Of a DNA stretch of 40,706 bases, positions 1 through 7,748 are shown piece by piece (positions within the stretch are counted from its first letter, which is position 1; every line of letters starts with the position of its first letter). The DNA is taken from contig JAHHQW010000018.1 of assembly GCA_020026195.1 (NCBI GenBank), positions 1 through 40,706 of the forward strand. Reading direction: 5' to 3'. The position numbers and the translations under genes were made by a program. The notes beneath the pieces are model-generated. The model saw nothing but the letters and a program-made list of their open reading frames with translations, did no database searches and was not told the origin of the DNA. The DNA is from Prevotella sp. GTDB lineage: Bacteria; Bacteroidota; Bacteroidia; Bacteroidales; Bacteroidaceae.

Positions 1-354
1 GATATATACAGCTTTTTGAAAGAAGAAGAGTGGAATAAAATTTATCCTGATAATCATAAAAATGACTGGGAAAAAGATGAAATGCAAGAATCTTTTGAAA
101 CTTATATTAAGAAAACAAAAGGATCTTATCCTGAAGACTTAAATATTTCAGAAGAATGGAATTTATTATCGGGAGATAATATAAATAAAGCACTTGAGTC
201 ATCTAATGGGAAAGGAATAATATCTAACTCTGAAGAAAGCCTGAAATCTAATAAAGAAGAAGGTGTTGTTAGTCAGAATGTAACAAATAATGTCGCAGGA
301 GATCATAACGACGAAGGAAATAATACAGATAATTCAGAACCTAAAAAAGATTAA
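1..354 (+). CDS. C-terminal fragment of a protein cut by the window edge, probably RdrA (RADAR ATPase)
   Basis: The reading frame is open from base 1, so this is the 3' end of a longer gene. About 117 residues are visible and they end at a TAA. The visible part is very polar, rich in Asn, Asp, Glu and Lys, and its last ~60 residues look disordered. No catalytic motif is visible. The call rests on position: it lies 37 bp upstream of, and co-directional with, the RdrB-like deaminase. In known RADAR loci the ATPase gene rdrA sits directly upstream of rdrB. A TTG at 16 is an internal codon, not a credible start. It could instead be an unrelated upstream gene; the ATPase core lies outside the window. 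Confidence 0.5.
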   Translation, partial: DIYSFLKEEEWNKIYPDNHKNDWEKDEMQESFETYIKKTKGSYPEDLNISEEWNLLSGDNINKALESSNGKGIISNSEESLKSNKEEGVVSQNVTNNVAGDHNDEGNNTDNSEPKKD

Positions 355-391
355 ACTATATTAGAAGTATTCGAATTTAAGAATAGTATTT

Positions 392-2887
392 ATGGATTTT
401 GAAAGAGCAGCCTTAAAAGCTTTGTTTTATGATTTCCCAATAGAGTCTATGACAAAAATGTTGATAGAAAAGGAGTATTCACATTTTTGGAATATTTTTG
501 TTGGGCTTGTCAAATGGAGAGAACAAAAGTTCTCTAAAACAGAATCTATTGCTTTAAAAAACATTCTGGAATATAAATTGGTGAAAAATTATGACAAACA
601 CGACATTGAAAAGTGTATTTTGCCAGGAGTGTTGGGATTGCTGAATGAATTTGGAGAAAATGTATTGAGTTATGAGCATAATGAGCCTTGTGTTAAATAT
701 GAGCAACTGTTACGTTGGCATGAAATTTCTCTTTGTTTAGGTGAGGATACTTTCATCATTCCTTATACAGCAAAGAAGGATGTCTCACACGGACATGAAA
801 GAAAATGGTTCTCATGGCCTGATGTGCTTACACATAATAATGAACGGATAAATACTTTGCTTAACGAAGGACTCTCTGACGTACATGCTCATTTAAATGC
901 TTCTTGCGATGTGTTCGGAATTAATTGGATTTCGCTAATGAATTGTCCTGATGCAGATAATATTAATAAATTAACCAATTATTTTTCTTATAATGATAAG
1001 GATAAAGGGGATTTTATGGAAATGCCAATATTATTGCATCCTGACATGTCGCCGATTCCATTGTCCAGGTTAGTTTTACTGGCTTCTGCTTTAAGAGTCT
1101 ATTTATTCCAATTTTTATTTGGCAGAAATCAGAATGATATAGCAAATTTTCAAAAAAGGATATACAACCTTGTTAAGGGAACTGATGGTGACATTCCTGG
1201 AATCAGACAAGATATAACAACTGAAATTAATGTTGAAAGAATGGAAAGTTTAAAGACTTCTTTTGGCTATGCTTTTGATTATGCAATTTCAGATTTGTCT
1301 TGCGACATAGATGAACGTCATACATCTTCTGTATATATGTTGTTGTATGGAGAGCGTAAATTGATGTACAAATTCTTTTATCTGTTTTATACAGATATGG
1401 ATAAATGTATGAAAATTATTCCCTTTTTCTATTTGTATTTACTTATTAGAATTAGGTTTAGAAGAGAATTGGTGCAGACTAATGCTTTGGTTGGATTTGA
1501 AAATTTCTCTGATTATCAAAAAAGAAAAGGCTTGTTTGTAAAAAGAGGTAATGGCTTTGAAAATATGATTCCAATATATTCAATCCAGAGTTGTCTGAGA
1601 CCTAAAATAAATGATACTTTTGAAGCAAGAATTGCTCCTCCTAATACGGCTGATGCCGGATATTGGCATAAGTTAGATTTTAAACATGCTTTATTTAATA
1701 AATATAAAGATTCTTGGAAAGATAAGCATGTAGAGTTAGTCGTTCATTTTATCAAAAGCAATAAAGGAAATTCGAGAAAGATATATCAATATCAAATTAA
1801 TAACATTTTAGAATGCAGAGATCTTTTAAAGAATTCAAATATACGAATCACTGGTATTGATGCTGCTGGTTCTGAGTTTAAAGCTGCTCCTGAAGTCTTT
1901 GGTCATGTCTTCAGATATGCAAAATCTAAAGGTATATTGCATGTTACTTTTCATGCTGGTGAAGATTTTTATGATTTAATTGATGGCTTGAGAGCTATTG
2001 ATGAAACAATCTTATTCATGGAAATGAACAGGGGAGATCGTATAGGACATGCGTTGGCTTTGGGTACTTGCGCAGATGCCTATTATAAAGGCAGGCATTA
2101 TAAAGCTGTATTACCGAAAATTGTTTTGCTTGACAATTTAGTATGGTTGTATTATAAGGTTAAAGAATATAATTTAAGATTGCCTGGTAATATCGAATAC
2201 TTTATTGAAAACAAATGTTTTGAGATATATCAAGATCTTTATAATGACAAGCGTGGGACTTCAGCTCCGAACGATTTCAGTTTCTTTCATTATAAAAACA
2301 GTATGTTGTTACGAAGTAATGGTGATAATGAAAAGAAAGATGATAAAGAAGTCTCATATTCTAATCTGTGGAATGAAACGGCATCTTGTCATTCAGAGAA
2401 ATGCCAGTTAGCAGCAAAGGATAATGTTGCCAGGGAAATATATGATTCTTATAAAACTTTAAATAAGTCTGAATGTTGTATGTGTTCTTTTCCAGAGGAA
2501 ATAGCAGATATCGTTGCAAAACTTCAAGAATGCATGATAAATGACATTGCAGACAGGGGTATCGCAATAGAATGTAACCCTTCTTCAAATATTAAAATTG
2601 GTAGTTTTGAGCGATATGATCAGCATCCGATATTTAGATTCTTCCATCCGGATAAACTAAAAGAAGATGCTCATCGTTTAAACGTCTCAATTAATACTGA
2701 TGATAGAGGCGTTTTTGGTACGTCTCTATATAATGAATATTCTTTAATATCATTAGCAATGTATAAACAACGTAATGAAGATGGTTCTCGTCGTTGGAAT
2801 GATGAGGTTATTGAAGATTATCTAAAAACTATAATTAAGAATTCACGTGAGCAGCAGTTCGCAAATTATTATCGTGACGAAGAGTAG
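392..2887 (+). CDS. rdrB: RADAR adenosine deaminase RdrB-like, 831 aa
   Basis: This is a large divergent member of the adenosine deaminase amidohydrolase family. All the metal and catalytic motifs are visible in the right order: DVHAHL (H165, H167), GIDAAGSE (488-495), HAGE (521-524), RIGH (550-553), ECNPSSN (727-733) and NTDD (768-771). An ordinary adenosine deaminase is about 330-350 aa. Here the extra length lies before the HxH motif (~160 aa), between HxH and HAGE (~350 aa) and between RIGH and ECNPSSN (~170 aa), which is the size class of RdrB. In studied RADAR systems RdrB assembles with the ATPase RdrA and deaminates adenosine in RNA and/or (d)ATP during phage infection. The second insert contains Cys-rich pieces (C666, C671, CCMC 695-698) that might bind a metal. 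The gene is AT-rich compared with the DNA from 9 kb on. It starts 37 bp after the preceding gene and ends 13 bp before a strong terminator. Confidence 0.82.
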   Translation: MDFERAALKALFYDFPIESMTKMLIEKEYSHFWNIFVGLVKWREQKFSKTESIALKNILEYKLVKNYDKHDIEKCILPGVLGLLNEFGENVLSYEHNEPCVKYEQLLRWHEISLCLGEDTFIIPYTAKKDVSHGHERKWFSWPDVLTHNNERINTLLNEGLSDVHAHLNASCDVFGINWISLMNCPDADNINKLTNYFSYNDKDKGDFMEMPILLHPDMSPIPLSRLVLLASALRVYLFQFLFGRNQNDIANFQKRIYNLVKGTDGDIPGIRQDITTEINVERMESLKTSFGYAFDYAISDLSCDIDERHTSSVYMLLYGERKLMYKFFYLFYTDMDKCMKIIPFFYLYLLIRIRFRRELVQTNALVGFENFSDYQKRKGLFVKRGNGFENMIPIYSIQSCLRPKINDTFEARIAPPNTADAGYWHKLDFKHALFNKYKDSWKDKHVELVVHFIKSNKGNSRKIYQYQINNILECRDLLKNSNIRITGIDAAGSEFKAAPEVFGHVFRYAKSKGILHVTFHAGEDFYDLIDGLRAIDETILFMEMNRGDRIGHALALGTCADAYYKGRHYKAVLPKIVLLDNLVWLYYKVKEYNLRLPGNIEYFIENKCFEIYQDLYNDKRGTSAPNDFSFFHYKNSMLLRSNGDNEKKDDKEVSYSNLWNETASCHSEKCQLAAKDNVAREIYDSYKTLNKSECCMCSFPEEIADIVAKLQECMINDIADRGIAIECNPSSNIKIGSFERYDQHPIFRFFHPDKLKEDAHRLNVSINTDDRGVFGTSLYNEYSLISLAMYKQRNEDGSRRWNDEVIEDYLKTIIKNSREQQFANYYRDEE

Positions 2888-2899
2888 AGTATTTATTAC

Positions 2900-2936
2900 A
2901 GATGTCCGCAGTCAATATCAATGATTGCGGACATCT
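2900..2936 (+). terminator. Rho-independent terminator after rdrB
   Basis: A 15-bp stem (2900-2914 with 2922-2936, one G-U pair) closes a 7-nt loop and is followed by TGATTTT. It sits 13 bp after the rdrB stop and separates the RADAR operon from the next cassette. Confidence 0.8.
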
Positions 2937-3253
2937 TGATTTTAGCTGTATGTGGTTCCTGTAAAATGTAATAGTCGTACATTGATTAAAACTTTAAACA
3001 GGGGTGAGATATGTCTCTTGTGATATTGTTATGTTTTTTCACCTCATCATCTAGATGTAACTATCTTGTTTTTACTTTTGAGGTGTTTATTAATATATTA
3101 ACATTATTATTTTTTCTTATTCAAAAATAAATACTACCTTTGTAAAATAATTGAAATTACCTTTTATATTAGTTGTTATCATATAATATGGTAATAAGTA
3201 AATCTTCAATATAAATGTTAAAAGCAACAATTTAGTTGCGCCTAAACTTTTTT
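2937..3253. other. AT-rich intergenic region between RADAR and TAC cassettes
   Basis: There is no convincing ORF here. The only feature I can support is a promoter-like element near 3135. The stretch from 3060 to 3235 is very AT-rich. Confidence 0.6.
3135..3142 (+). promoter_or_regulatory. Bacteroidota -7 promoter element for the TAC cassette
   Basis: TACCTTTG matches the Bacteroidota sigma consensus TAnnTTTG. It lies about 110 bp before the toxin start. The -33 element is not clear. The long leader could carry an operator for autoregulation by the XRE antitoxin, but no clear palindrome was picked out. Confidence 0.5.
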
Positions 3254-3634
3254 ATGTGTACATTTGCATTAGAAATAATAGAAGCAGTAAAAGGAACACA
3301 AAAGTTTGAAAAATTAATAGTTGACGGTAGGTGTCCCTTTGATATATTTGAAAAAAATGTTGAAGACATATACAAGTCTGAATTATTTGGAATATATGCA
3401 ACCATGGATCAAGTTGCTAATTTAAAAACAGTTCCTAGGAAAAAGTTCCATTTTTATGATAATGCTAAAGGGTTGTATCGAGAGTTCGAATTTAAAAGTA
3501 AGCATCTTAGAGTTTACGGAATTACTATACCAGGGGGAAAGGTTATAATAACTGGAGGCACAAAAGCAAAGCAAAAGGTAGAACAAACTAAATTCAGATG
3601 TTTAAAAAAATTATATATAAAGTCTTTAAAATAA
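3254..3634 (+). CDS. RelE/HigB-like toxin of a toxin-antitoxin-chaperone module
   Basis: The protein is 126 aa from the ATG at 3254; an in-frame TTG at 3236 would add 6 residues. The C-terminal half has a beta-rich pattern ending with the stretches REFEFKSKHLRVYGI, KVIITGG and then a lysine-rich helix with KAKQK. This resembles RelE/HigB-fold ribosome-dependent mRNases, where the central strands are followed by a basic region. I see no identical catalytic signature, so the family call rests on fold pattern, size and context. The next gene is an XRE-type antitoxin and the third a SecB-like chaperone. Toxin-before-antitoxin is the usual HigBA order and the usual order in TAC modules. The stop lies 8 bp before the likely antitoxin start, which implies co-transcription. 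Confidence 0.6.
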   Translation: MCTFALEIIEAVKGTQKFEKLIVDGRCPFDIFEKNVEDIYKSELFGIYATMDQVANLKTVPRKKFHFYDNAKGLYREFEFKSKHLRVYGITIPGGKVIITGGTKAKQKVEQTKFRCLKKLYIKSLK

Positions 3635-3642
3635 ATGGTGAT

Positions 3643-3999
3643 ATGAAACGCAAAGATTTATTGAAAAATCCCGTATATTGGACGTCCATTTTGCAAATGG
3701 AACTTTATCGTCAGATAGAAGATTTCATGAAAGAACATGATATGAATAAAACGCAGTTTGCAGAATATCTTGGATGCTCAAAAGGATATGTTTCACAATT
3801 ATTATCTGGAGACTATGATCATAAAATTAGTAAGTTTATGGAATTATCTCTTGCAATTGGTAAAATACCAGATATAAAATTTGTAAATGTAGATAAGTAT
3901 ATTGAGAGTGAAAGTCAGTCGTATACGGTTAAAGCATCTACAAACGCATTTATTCTTCCTGTTAAGAAAGGTTGTTTGGATTTAGAATTAATAGCTTGA
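3643..3999 (+). CDS. XRE-family antitoxin (HigA-like) with C-terminal extension
   Basis: The helix-turn-helix is clear: MNKTQFAEYLGCSKGYVSQL followed by LSG. It is preceded by an N-terminal helix and followed by MELSLAIGKIPDIKF. I prefer the ATG at 3643, just after a GGTGAT run, over an in-frame ATG at 3598 that overlaps the toxin by 37 bp. From 3643 the protein is 118 aa. After the DNA-binding domain come ~40 residues ending in a hydrophobic tail (ILPVKKGCLDLELIA). In TAC systems the antitoxin carries such a C-terminal chaperone-addiction (ChAD) segment, which is aggregation-prone and recognised by the SecB-like partner. That role is inferred. The gene probably represses its own operon and neutralises the toxin. 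Its stop is 3 bp before the chaperone start. Confidence 0.75.
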   Translation: MKRKDLLKNPVYWTSILQMELYRQIEDFMKEHDMNKTQFAEYLGCSKGYVSQLLSGDYDHKISKFMELSLAIGKIPDIKFVNVDKYIESESQSYTVKASTNAFILPVKKGCLDLELIA

Positions 4000-4002
4000 T
4001 TT

Positions 4003-4422
4003 ATGGAAATAATTCCTTATAGAATCAGTAAGATAAAAACACTTCAATTTGCCATTTTCCCAGATAAATATGTTAATGGGAAAGAAGTTGGTATAGAGGT
4101 TAAGTTTAATTTTTCTCACAATAGAGAGTTGGATAGTATTAGATGTATTGCTTTGTTTAAATACATTCAAACAGAACTACTCCTTATATCTGAGACTGAG
4201 TGTATTTTTGACATAGCTCCAGAAGGAGTAGAAAAACTTAAAAAAGAAGGTGAAATTCCAGTCCAGTTTTTAAGATATATGGGAACAATAGTAACGGGTA
4301 CTGTAAGAGGTATTATACATTCTAAAACGGAAGGAACTGTTATCAATTCAATAGTTTTACCACCTATAAATTTGGTAAATACAATTAAGAAACCTATGAG
4401 AATAAGTGTTGATAACGAGTAA
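4003..4422 (+). CDS. SecB-like chaperone of the TAC module
   Basis: The protein is 139 aa. By eye it follows the SecB pattern. It opens with a beta-strand start (YRISKIKTLQFAIFP), then alternating beta-strands, then a long helix with the stretch VQFLRYMGTIVTGTVRGII, and finally GTVINSIVLPPINLVN. The last part matches the SecB segment where a Thr/Phe-rich turn leads to the L-x-P-(V/I)-N motif. SecB proper is a proteobacterial export chaperone. In other phyla solitary SecB-like proteins usually belong to toxin-antitoxin-chaperone modules, for example the M. tuberculosis HigBA-Rv1957 system. Here it protects or folds the antitoxin, by inference from its place 3 bp behind the XRE gene. Sequence identity to SecB is low, so the call rests on pattern plus context. 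Confidence 0.68.
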   Translation: MEIIPYRISKIKTLQFAIFPDKYVNGKEVGIEVKFNFSHNRELDSIRCIALFKYIQTELLLISETECIFDIAPEGVEKLKKEGEIPVQFLRYMGTIVTGTVRGIIHSKTEGTVINSIVLPPINLVNTIKKPMRISVDNE

Positions 4423-4461
4423 AATGATAAAAGAGTGTGTAAAACTTGTAAAGCTAAAATG

Positions 4462-4505
4462 AAATAAATCTCGAAAGTTTTTTGTCTTACTTTCGAGGTT
4501 TATTT
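4462..4505 (+). terminator. Terminator of the TAC cassette
   Basis: A 16-bp stem (4462-4477 with 4490-4505, one G-U pair) encloses a T-rich 12-nt loop. It lies 40 bp after the SecB-like stop. Because the stem is A/T-flanked it may also stop transcription coming from the opposite strand. Confidence 0.75.
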
Positions 4506-4816
4506 GTATATTAAGTTCACTCGTTATATATTCATATAACTTCTTTCTGCCTTTATCGTCTTATAGGACTGTGTCTGGTTTAGGCTGTTGCTTATGTTCT
4601 TATGACAATAATATATTTTTCTTACGTCTGGTTGTGTAAAATATGAAATATTTGATGTTTTAAAATATTCAGAAAAATAATAAATGAAGAACTAATTTAT
4701 TTACGTTTAATTAAGTATGGTCCCTTTGCGTGATTTTATTATTAAAGATGCAAATGTTCCGAATCTATTCGTATAAGTTCATTGCAAAAAAATAAAAATT
4801 TAAACAAATCATAAAC
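4506..4816. other. Intergenic region between converging operons
   Basis: This is AT-rich DNA between the TAC terminator and the 3' end of the primase-helicase. I see no ORF, RNA gene or repeat that I can support. Confidence 0.5.
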
Positions 4817-4852
4817 AACCCCCGGTGCATAAAGACAATGGCACTGGGAGTT
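4817..4852 (-). terminator. Probable terminator of the replication operon
   Basis: A 12-bp imperfect stem (4817-4828 with 4841-4852) has one G-U pair and one mismatch when read on the minus strand. It is followed by a weakly T-rich tract. It lies 12 bp past the primase-helicase stop. Confidence 0.5.
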
Positions 4853-4863
4853 ATTTCATTCTT

Positions 4864-6672
4864 TCAGAACGGTTCATTACTCTGGTAGCAGCTCACATCC
4901 TTGCGACCATAATAAGTTATGTCGTCTGTCCAGTTATCGAGGACGTGGGCGCGGGTGGTGGCATCAGCCTTTTCGGCTATGTAACGGCCGCATTTCGGGA
5001 TGTAAGTGAGTCTCGTTTCTCCTAATGTGGCGAGATAATCGTAACGAGCCTTGCAGCACATAATCCTCATCGTGTCTTTTGTGACATCGGGACGTTCTAT
5101 GGCTATGCCCACGTCACAGGTGTTGGCAAATCCTGACGAGCCGGCAACTTCGTACATCATCTGCATAAGGTCGGGGCGTTCGGCTATGAGGTTGGGCTTA
5201 CGGGGATGCGCTACTACTATGACTACCACGTTGTTATCCTTAGCAAACTGTCGTATCTGTATCAGCATTTCCGAAACCCTTGTGGTCTCTGCCTTACCGT
5301 TCAAGTTGTTTATCTGTAGGTACAGGAACGGATCTATCACGAATACTTTTATGCCGTGACGACGGATGATTGTTGAGGCTTTCTTTAATAAGATGTCAAG
5401 GAGCGAAATGTCCTCGCTGACGTGGACTATATTACCAGATAAAAATTCATCTGCCTTCAGCATAAGTTCTTCTGATATTGTTTTTTTGTTAAATTCCTTT
5501 CCCGTTACTATCGACACAAGTTCTTTTATGTGATTCTCCTCCGGCATCTTCTCAGGCGAGTAGTATAGCGTGCGCCATCCGTAAAGATGCAGCAGACTCA
5601 TCGTTATGAAATTTATGTAAGAACTTTTTCCCGAACCCGGATAGCCTGTCAGAACGTACATATATCCTGGAAGGAAACGAATTATCTTGTCAACTTCGCT
5701 GATGCCTATTCCTTTCGCTTCGGGACTGCCGTTGCGGAAGAGATTCCATAATGCTGTGCTGTTGCATCTTGATACCGAATAGTCCTTCTCGTCATCATAA
5801 TGTGCATTCCTAACACAGTGCGCCACCGCTTCCGTTCCTCCGCTTTGCAGCATTTCGTTGGCATCTTTCGCATCATAATTGCGCCACTTCCATATCACCG
5901 TTCCAACGTCGGTGCCTTTGAAATATTCCTTAATGTTGTTCTGGAGTTTGATGCCAGCCTCGTCAGTATCTCCGGCAAAGACGATATGTGTAAAGTTCTT
6001 TGATATTAGTTTCTTGTAATTGTCAAATACTTCAAGTCTGCTGCCTGCACCATTAGGAACGCTCACTACATTCTGAAAACCACTCTGCATCATGGCAATG
6101 GCATCCATCATTCCTTCAGTGATATACATAGGACCTCCGGCATTGTCGGTGTTTATGCAGTCGATGTTCCACGGAATCATCTTTCCGCCCTGCGAAAAAA
6201 GAAATTCTTTCTTCTCTCCGTCAGCTCTTTTGTACTGAACATTTACCGCCCTGCCGTTCTCTATGAAAGGGAAGGCGAGGTATGTGATGCCGTTGATTAC
6301 GCTTGTCCCCACGTGTGCTTTCTTTGCCACTTCAGGGTCGATGTTTCGTTTTGCCAGGAAACTTTCGCATAACTGGTTTATGGGGAAGATGTCTTTCATG
6401 AAGTCTCGGTCTTCATCCTGCTTCCTGATGACTCGCGGAGGATATTTCTTCTGTAGATCTTTTGTAAAATCTTTTAGTATGAAGACTGTTTTGCAGTGAT
6501 GGCACATGCCGAGTCCGGTGGTAACGTCTATTGCAAGACTCGGATCGTCGGGGTGTTCGCGTGTTTCACGGCAGTAGGGACAGGTGCTGCGTATCTCGTT
6601 TCCGCTGCGTTTCTTTATGTCAAGGTCGGTGTAGTCAATGATGTAATTGCCTCTGGGTGACTTCTTTAGCAT
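4864..6672 (-). CDS. Primase-helicase (T7 gp4/Twinkle-like: zinc finger, TOPRIM, DnaB-type helicase)
   Basis: The 602-aa protein has three parts. The first is a zinc ribbon with CPYC (31-34) and CHHC (57-60). The second is a TOPRIM domain with the acidic ITEGMMD (184-190) and FAGDTDEAG (232-240). The third is a RecA-fold helicase of the DnaB C-terminal type with Walker A GYPGSGKS (343-350), a Walker B-like stretch FVIDPF in the middle of the domain, and the later VVAHPRKP. This is the layout of phage T7 gp4 and related phage/plasmid primase-helicases, which unwind DNA and lay primers. Chromosomal Bacteroidota replication uses separate DnaG and DnaB, so this points to a phage, satellite or other mobile-element origin. 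It overlaps the upstream gene by 7 bp, so the two are translated together. Confidence 0.85.
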   Translation of the reverse strand: MLKKSPRGNYIIDYTDLDIKKRSGNEIRSTCPYCRETREHPDDPSLAIDVTTGLGMCHHCKTVFILKDFTKDLQKKYPPRVIRKQDEDRDFMKDIFPINQLCESFLAKRNIDPEVAKKAHVGTSVINGITYLAFPFIENGRAVNVQYKRADGEKKEFLFSQGGKMIPWNIDCINTDNAGGPMYITEGMMDAIAMMQSGFQNVVSVPNGAGSRLEVFDNYKKLISKNFTHIVFAGDTDEAGIKLQNNIKEYFKGTDVGTVIWKWRNYDAKDANEMLQSGGTEAVAHCVRNAHYDDEKDYSVSRCNSTALWNLFRNGSPEAKGIGISEVDKIIRFLPGYMYVLTGYPGSGKSSYINFITMSLLHLYGWRTLYYSPEKMPEENHIKELVSIVTGKEFNKKTISEELMLKADEFLSGNIVHVSEDISLLDILLKKASTIIRRHGIKVFVIDPFLYLQINNLNGKAETTRVSEMLIQIRQFAKDNNVVVIVVAHPRKPNLIAERPDLMQMMYEVAGSSGFANTCDVGIAIERPDVTKDTMRIMCCKARYDYLATLGETRLTYIPKCGRYIAEKADATTRAHVLDNWTDDITYYGRKDVSCYQSNEPF

Positions 6673-7748
6673 GCTATGCCTCCTCTCATGTTGAACTTTT
6701 CGGGCGCATTCTGTTCCCAGTTCTTGAGTACCGCTAATTCTTTGTTTTCGTCAAATTCTTTGTTATCTATCCATCTGCCTTTTATGTAACTGAACGACAT
6801 GTCGAGTGATGGCTGCTGAGGTGCCCAGTCGGGTAGGTGATGACCGGTTGCCGAGAAACGCATATCACCCACAACTATCTCATATTCAGACTGCTCTTCT
6901 GGCGTGTTGGTGGCAGATTCATACTCTTCGCACTTGTTTCTATCTGCGTATTTCTCAAATTCTGCGCGTGTCTTTGTGTCTTGTCGCAGCAGATTTCCCG
7001 CATAACGTCGGAGTTCGCTTTTTCCCGTCAGCTTTTTCTCGTTCGATCTGCAATAAACATACATCCATTCTGAAAACAAATTCAGAGTAGAATCATCCGT
7101 AAGGTCAATTCCCAGTCGTTTGGTAACTGATTTGCACCAGCTTTTAGAAGAAAGAATTTCCTTGAATTCTTTCACTTCGTCATCATCGGTGCAGACAGAA
7201 TTCTTATTCTCGTCTGCTTTTTCTGATACTATTTCTTTACTTACGTTAGAAATTACTTTACTCTTATTGTCGGAATCGTATTCCTCCTGATTGTCAGTGT
7301 CTTGTGCTTTTTGATTTGAAGAATGTTTTGCAAATACATCGAGATTAAATGCTCTTTTTTCAGTCTCTGAATCATGTCCGAAGTATATCGTTCCGTTACT
7401 CATTATGTCGTTGAGTTCGTCTTCAGACGGGTCGATGGACAGTTTATACCCCTTGCGCATTCTCGGCGACCAGAACAGTCCGCGTTTTGCATCGTAGTGA
7501 TAAGCCTCGCACTCCTGAATCATCTTTATTAGATTATGTTTCTGTATTCCCATTTTACGAGCATAACTTCCGATGTTCTTGAAACTGCCAATTCCGTTTC
7601 TGCTCTTTTTAAGTTCAAATTTCATATACATCAGCATGGCAAATCCTTTAGATTTCCATTTCTCTATTGTGTGTGCCACTTCAGGCAGACGGAGCATGTT
7701 TTCGGTAAGCATGAAACCACTGTTGATATTCAGTTTAAATGTCTTCAA
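6666..7748 (-). CDS. Probable replication-initiation or helicase-loading protein with N-terminal winged helix
   Basis: The 360-aa protein has a basic N-terminal ~95 residues with helix-turn patterns (EVAHTIEKWKSKGFAM, then SYARKMGIQKHNLIKMIQEC) and a beta-wing-like segment. This resembles the winged-helix part of phage replisome organisers and DnaD-like or Lin1244/DUF4373-type proteins. Residues ~125-195 are acidic and likely unstructured. A helical second domain follows (~200-270, LFSEWMYVYCRSNEKKLTGKS). I cannot name the family from sequence alone. Its 7-bp overlap with the primase-helicase gene makes a replication role likely, by inference. The start at 7748 gives a clean N-terminus. No nearby -7 element was found upstream on the minus strand; the closest candidate is about 500 bp away. 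Confidence 0.55.
   Translation of the reverse strand: MKTFKLNINSGFMLTENMLRLPEVAHTIEKWKSKGFAMLMYMKFELKKSRNGIGSFKNIGSYARKMGIQKHNLIKMIQECEAYHYDAKRGLFWSPRMRKGYKLSIDPSEDELNDIMSNGTIYFGHDSETEKRAFNLDVFAKHSSNQKAQDTDNQEEYDSDNKSKVISNVSKEIVSEKADENKNSVCTDDDEVKEFKEILSSKSWCKSVTKRLGIDLTDDSTLNLFSEWMYVYCRSNEKKLTGKSELRRYAGNLLRQDTKTRAEFEKYADRNKCEEYESATNTPEEQSEYEIVVGDMRFSATGHHLPDWAPQQPSLDMSFSYIKGRWIDNKEFDENKELAVLKNWEQNAPEKFNMRGGIAC

Noticed and set aside
3598..3642. Upstream start for the antitoxin overlapping the toxin
   Set aside because: The 15 extra residues are AT-driven and the ATG at 3643 follows a GGTGAT run. It cannot be fully excluded.
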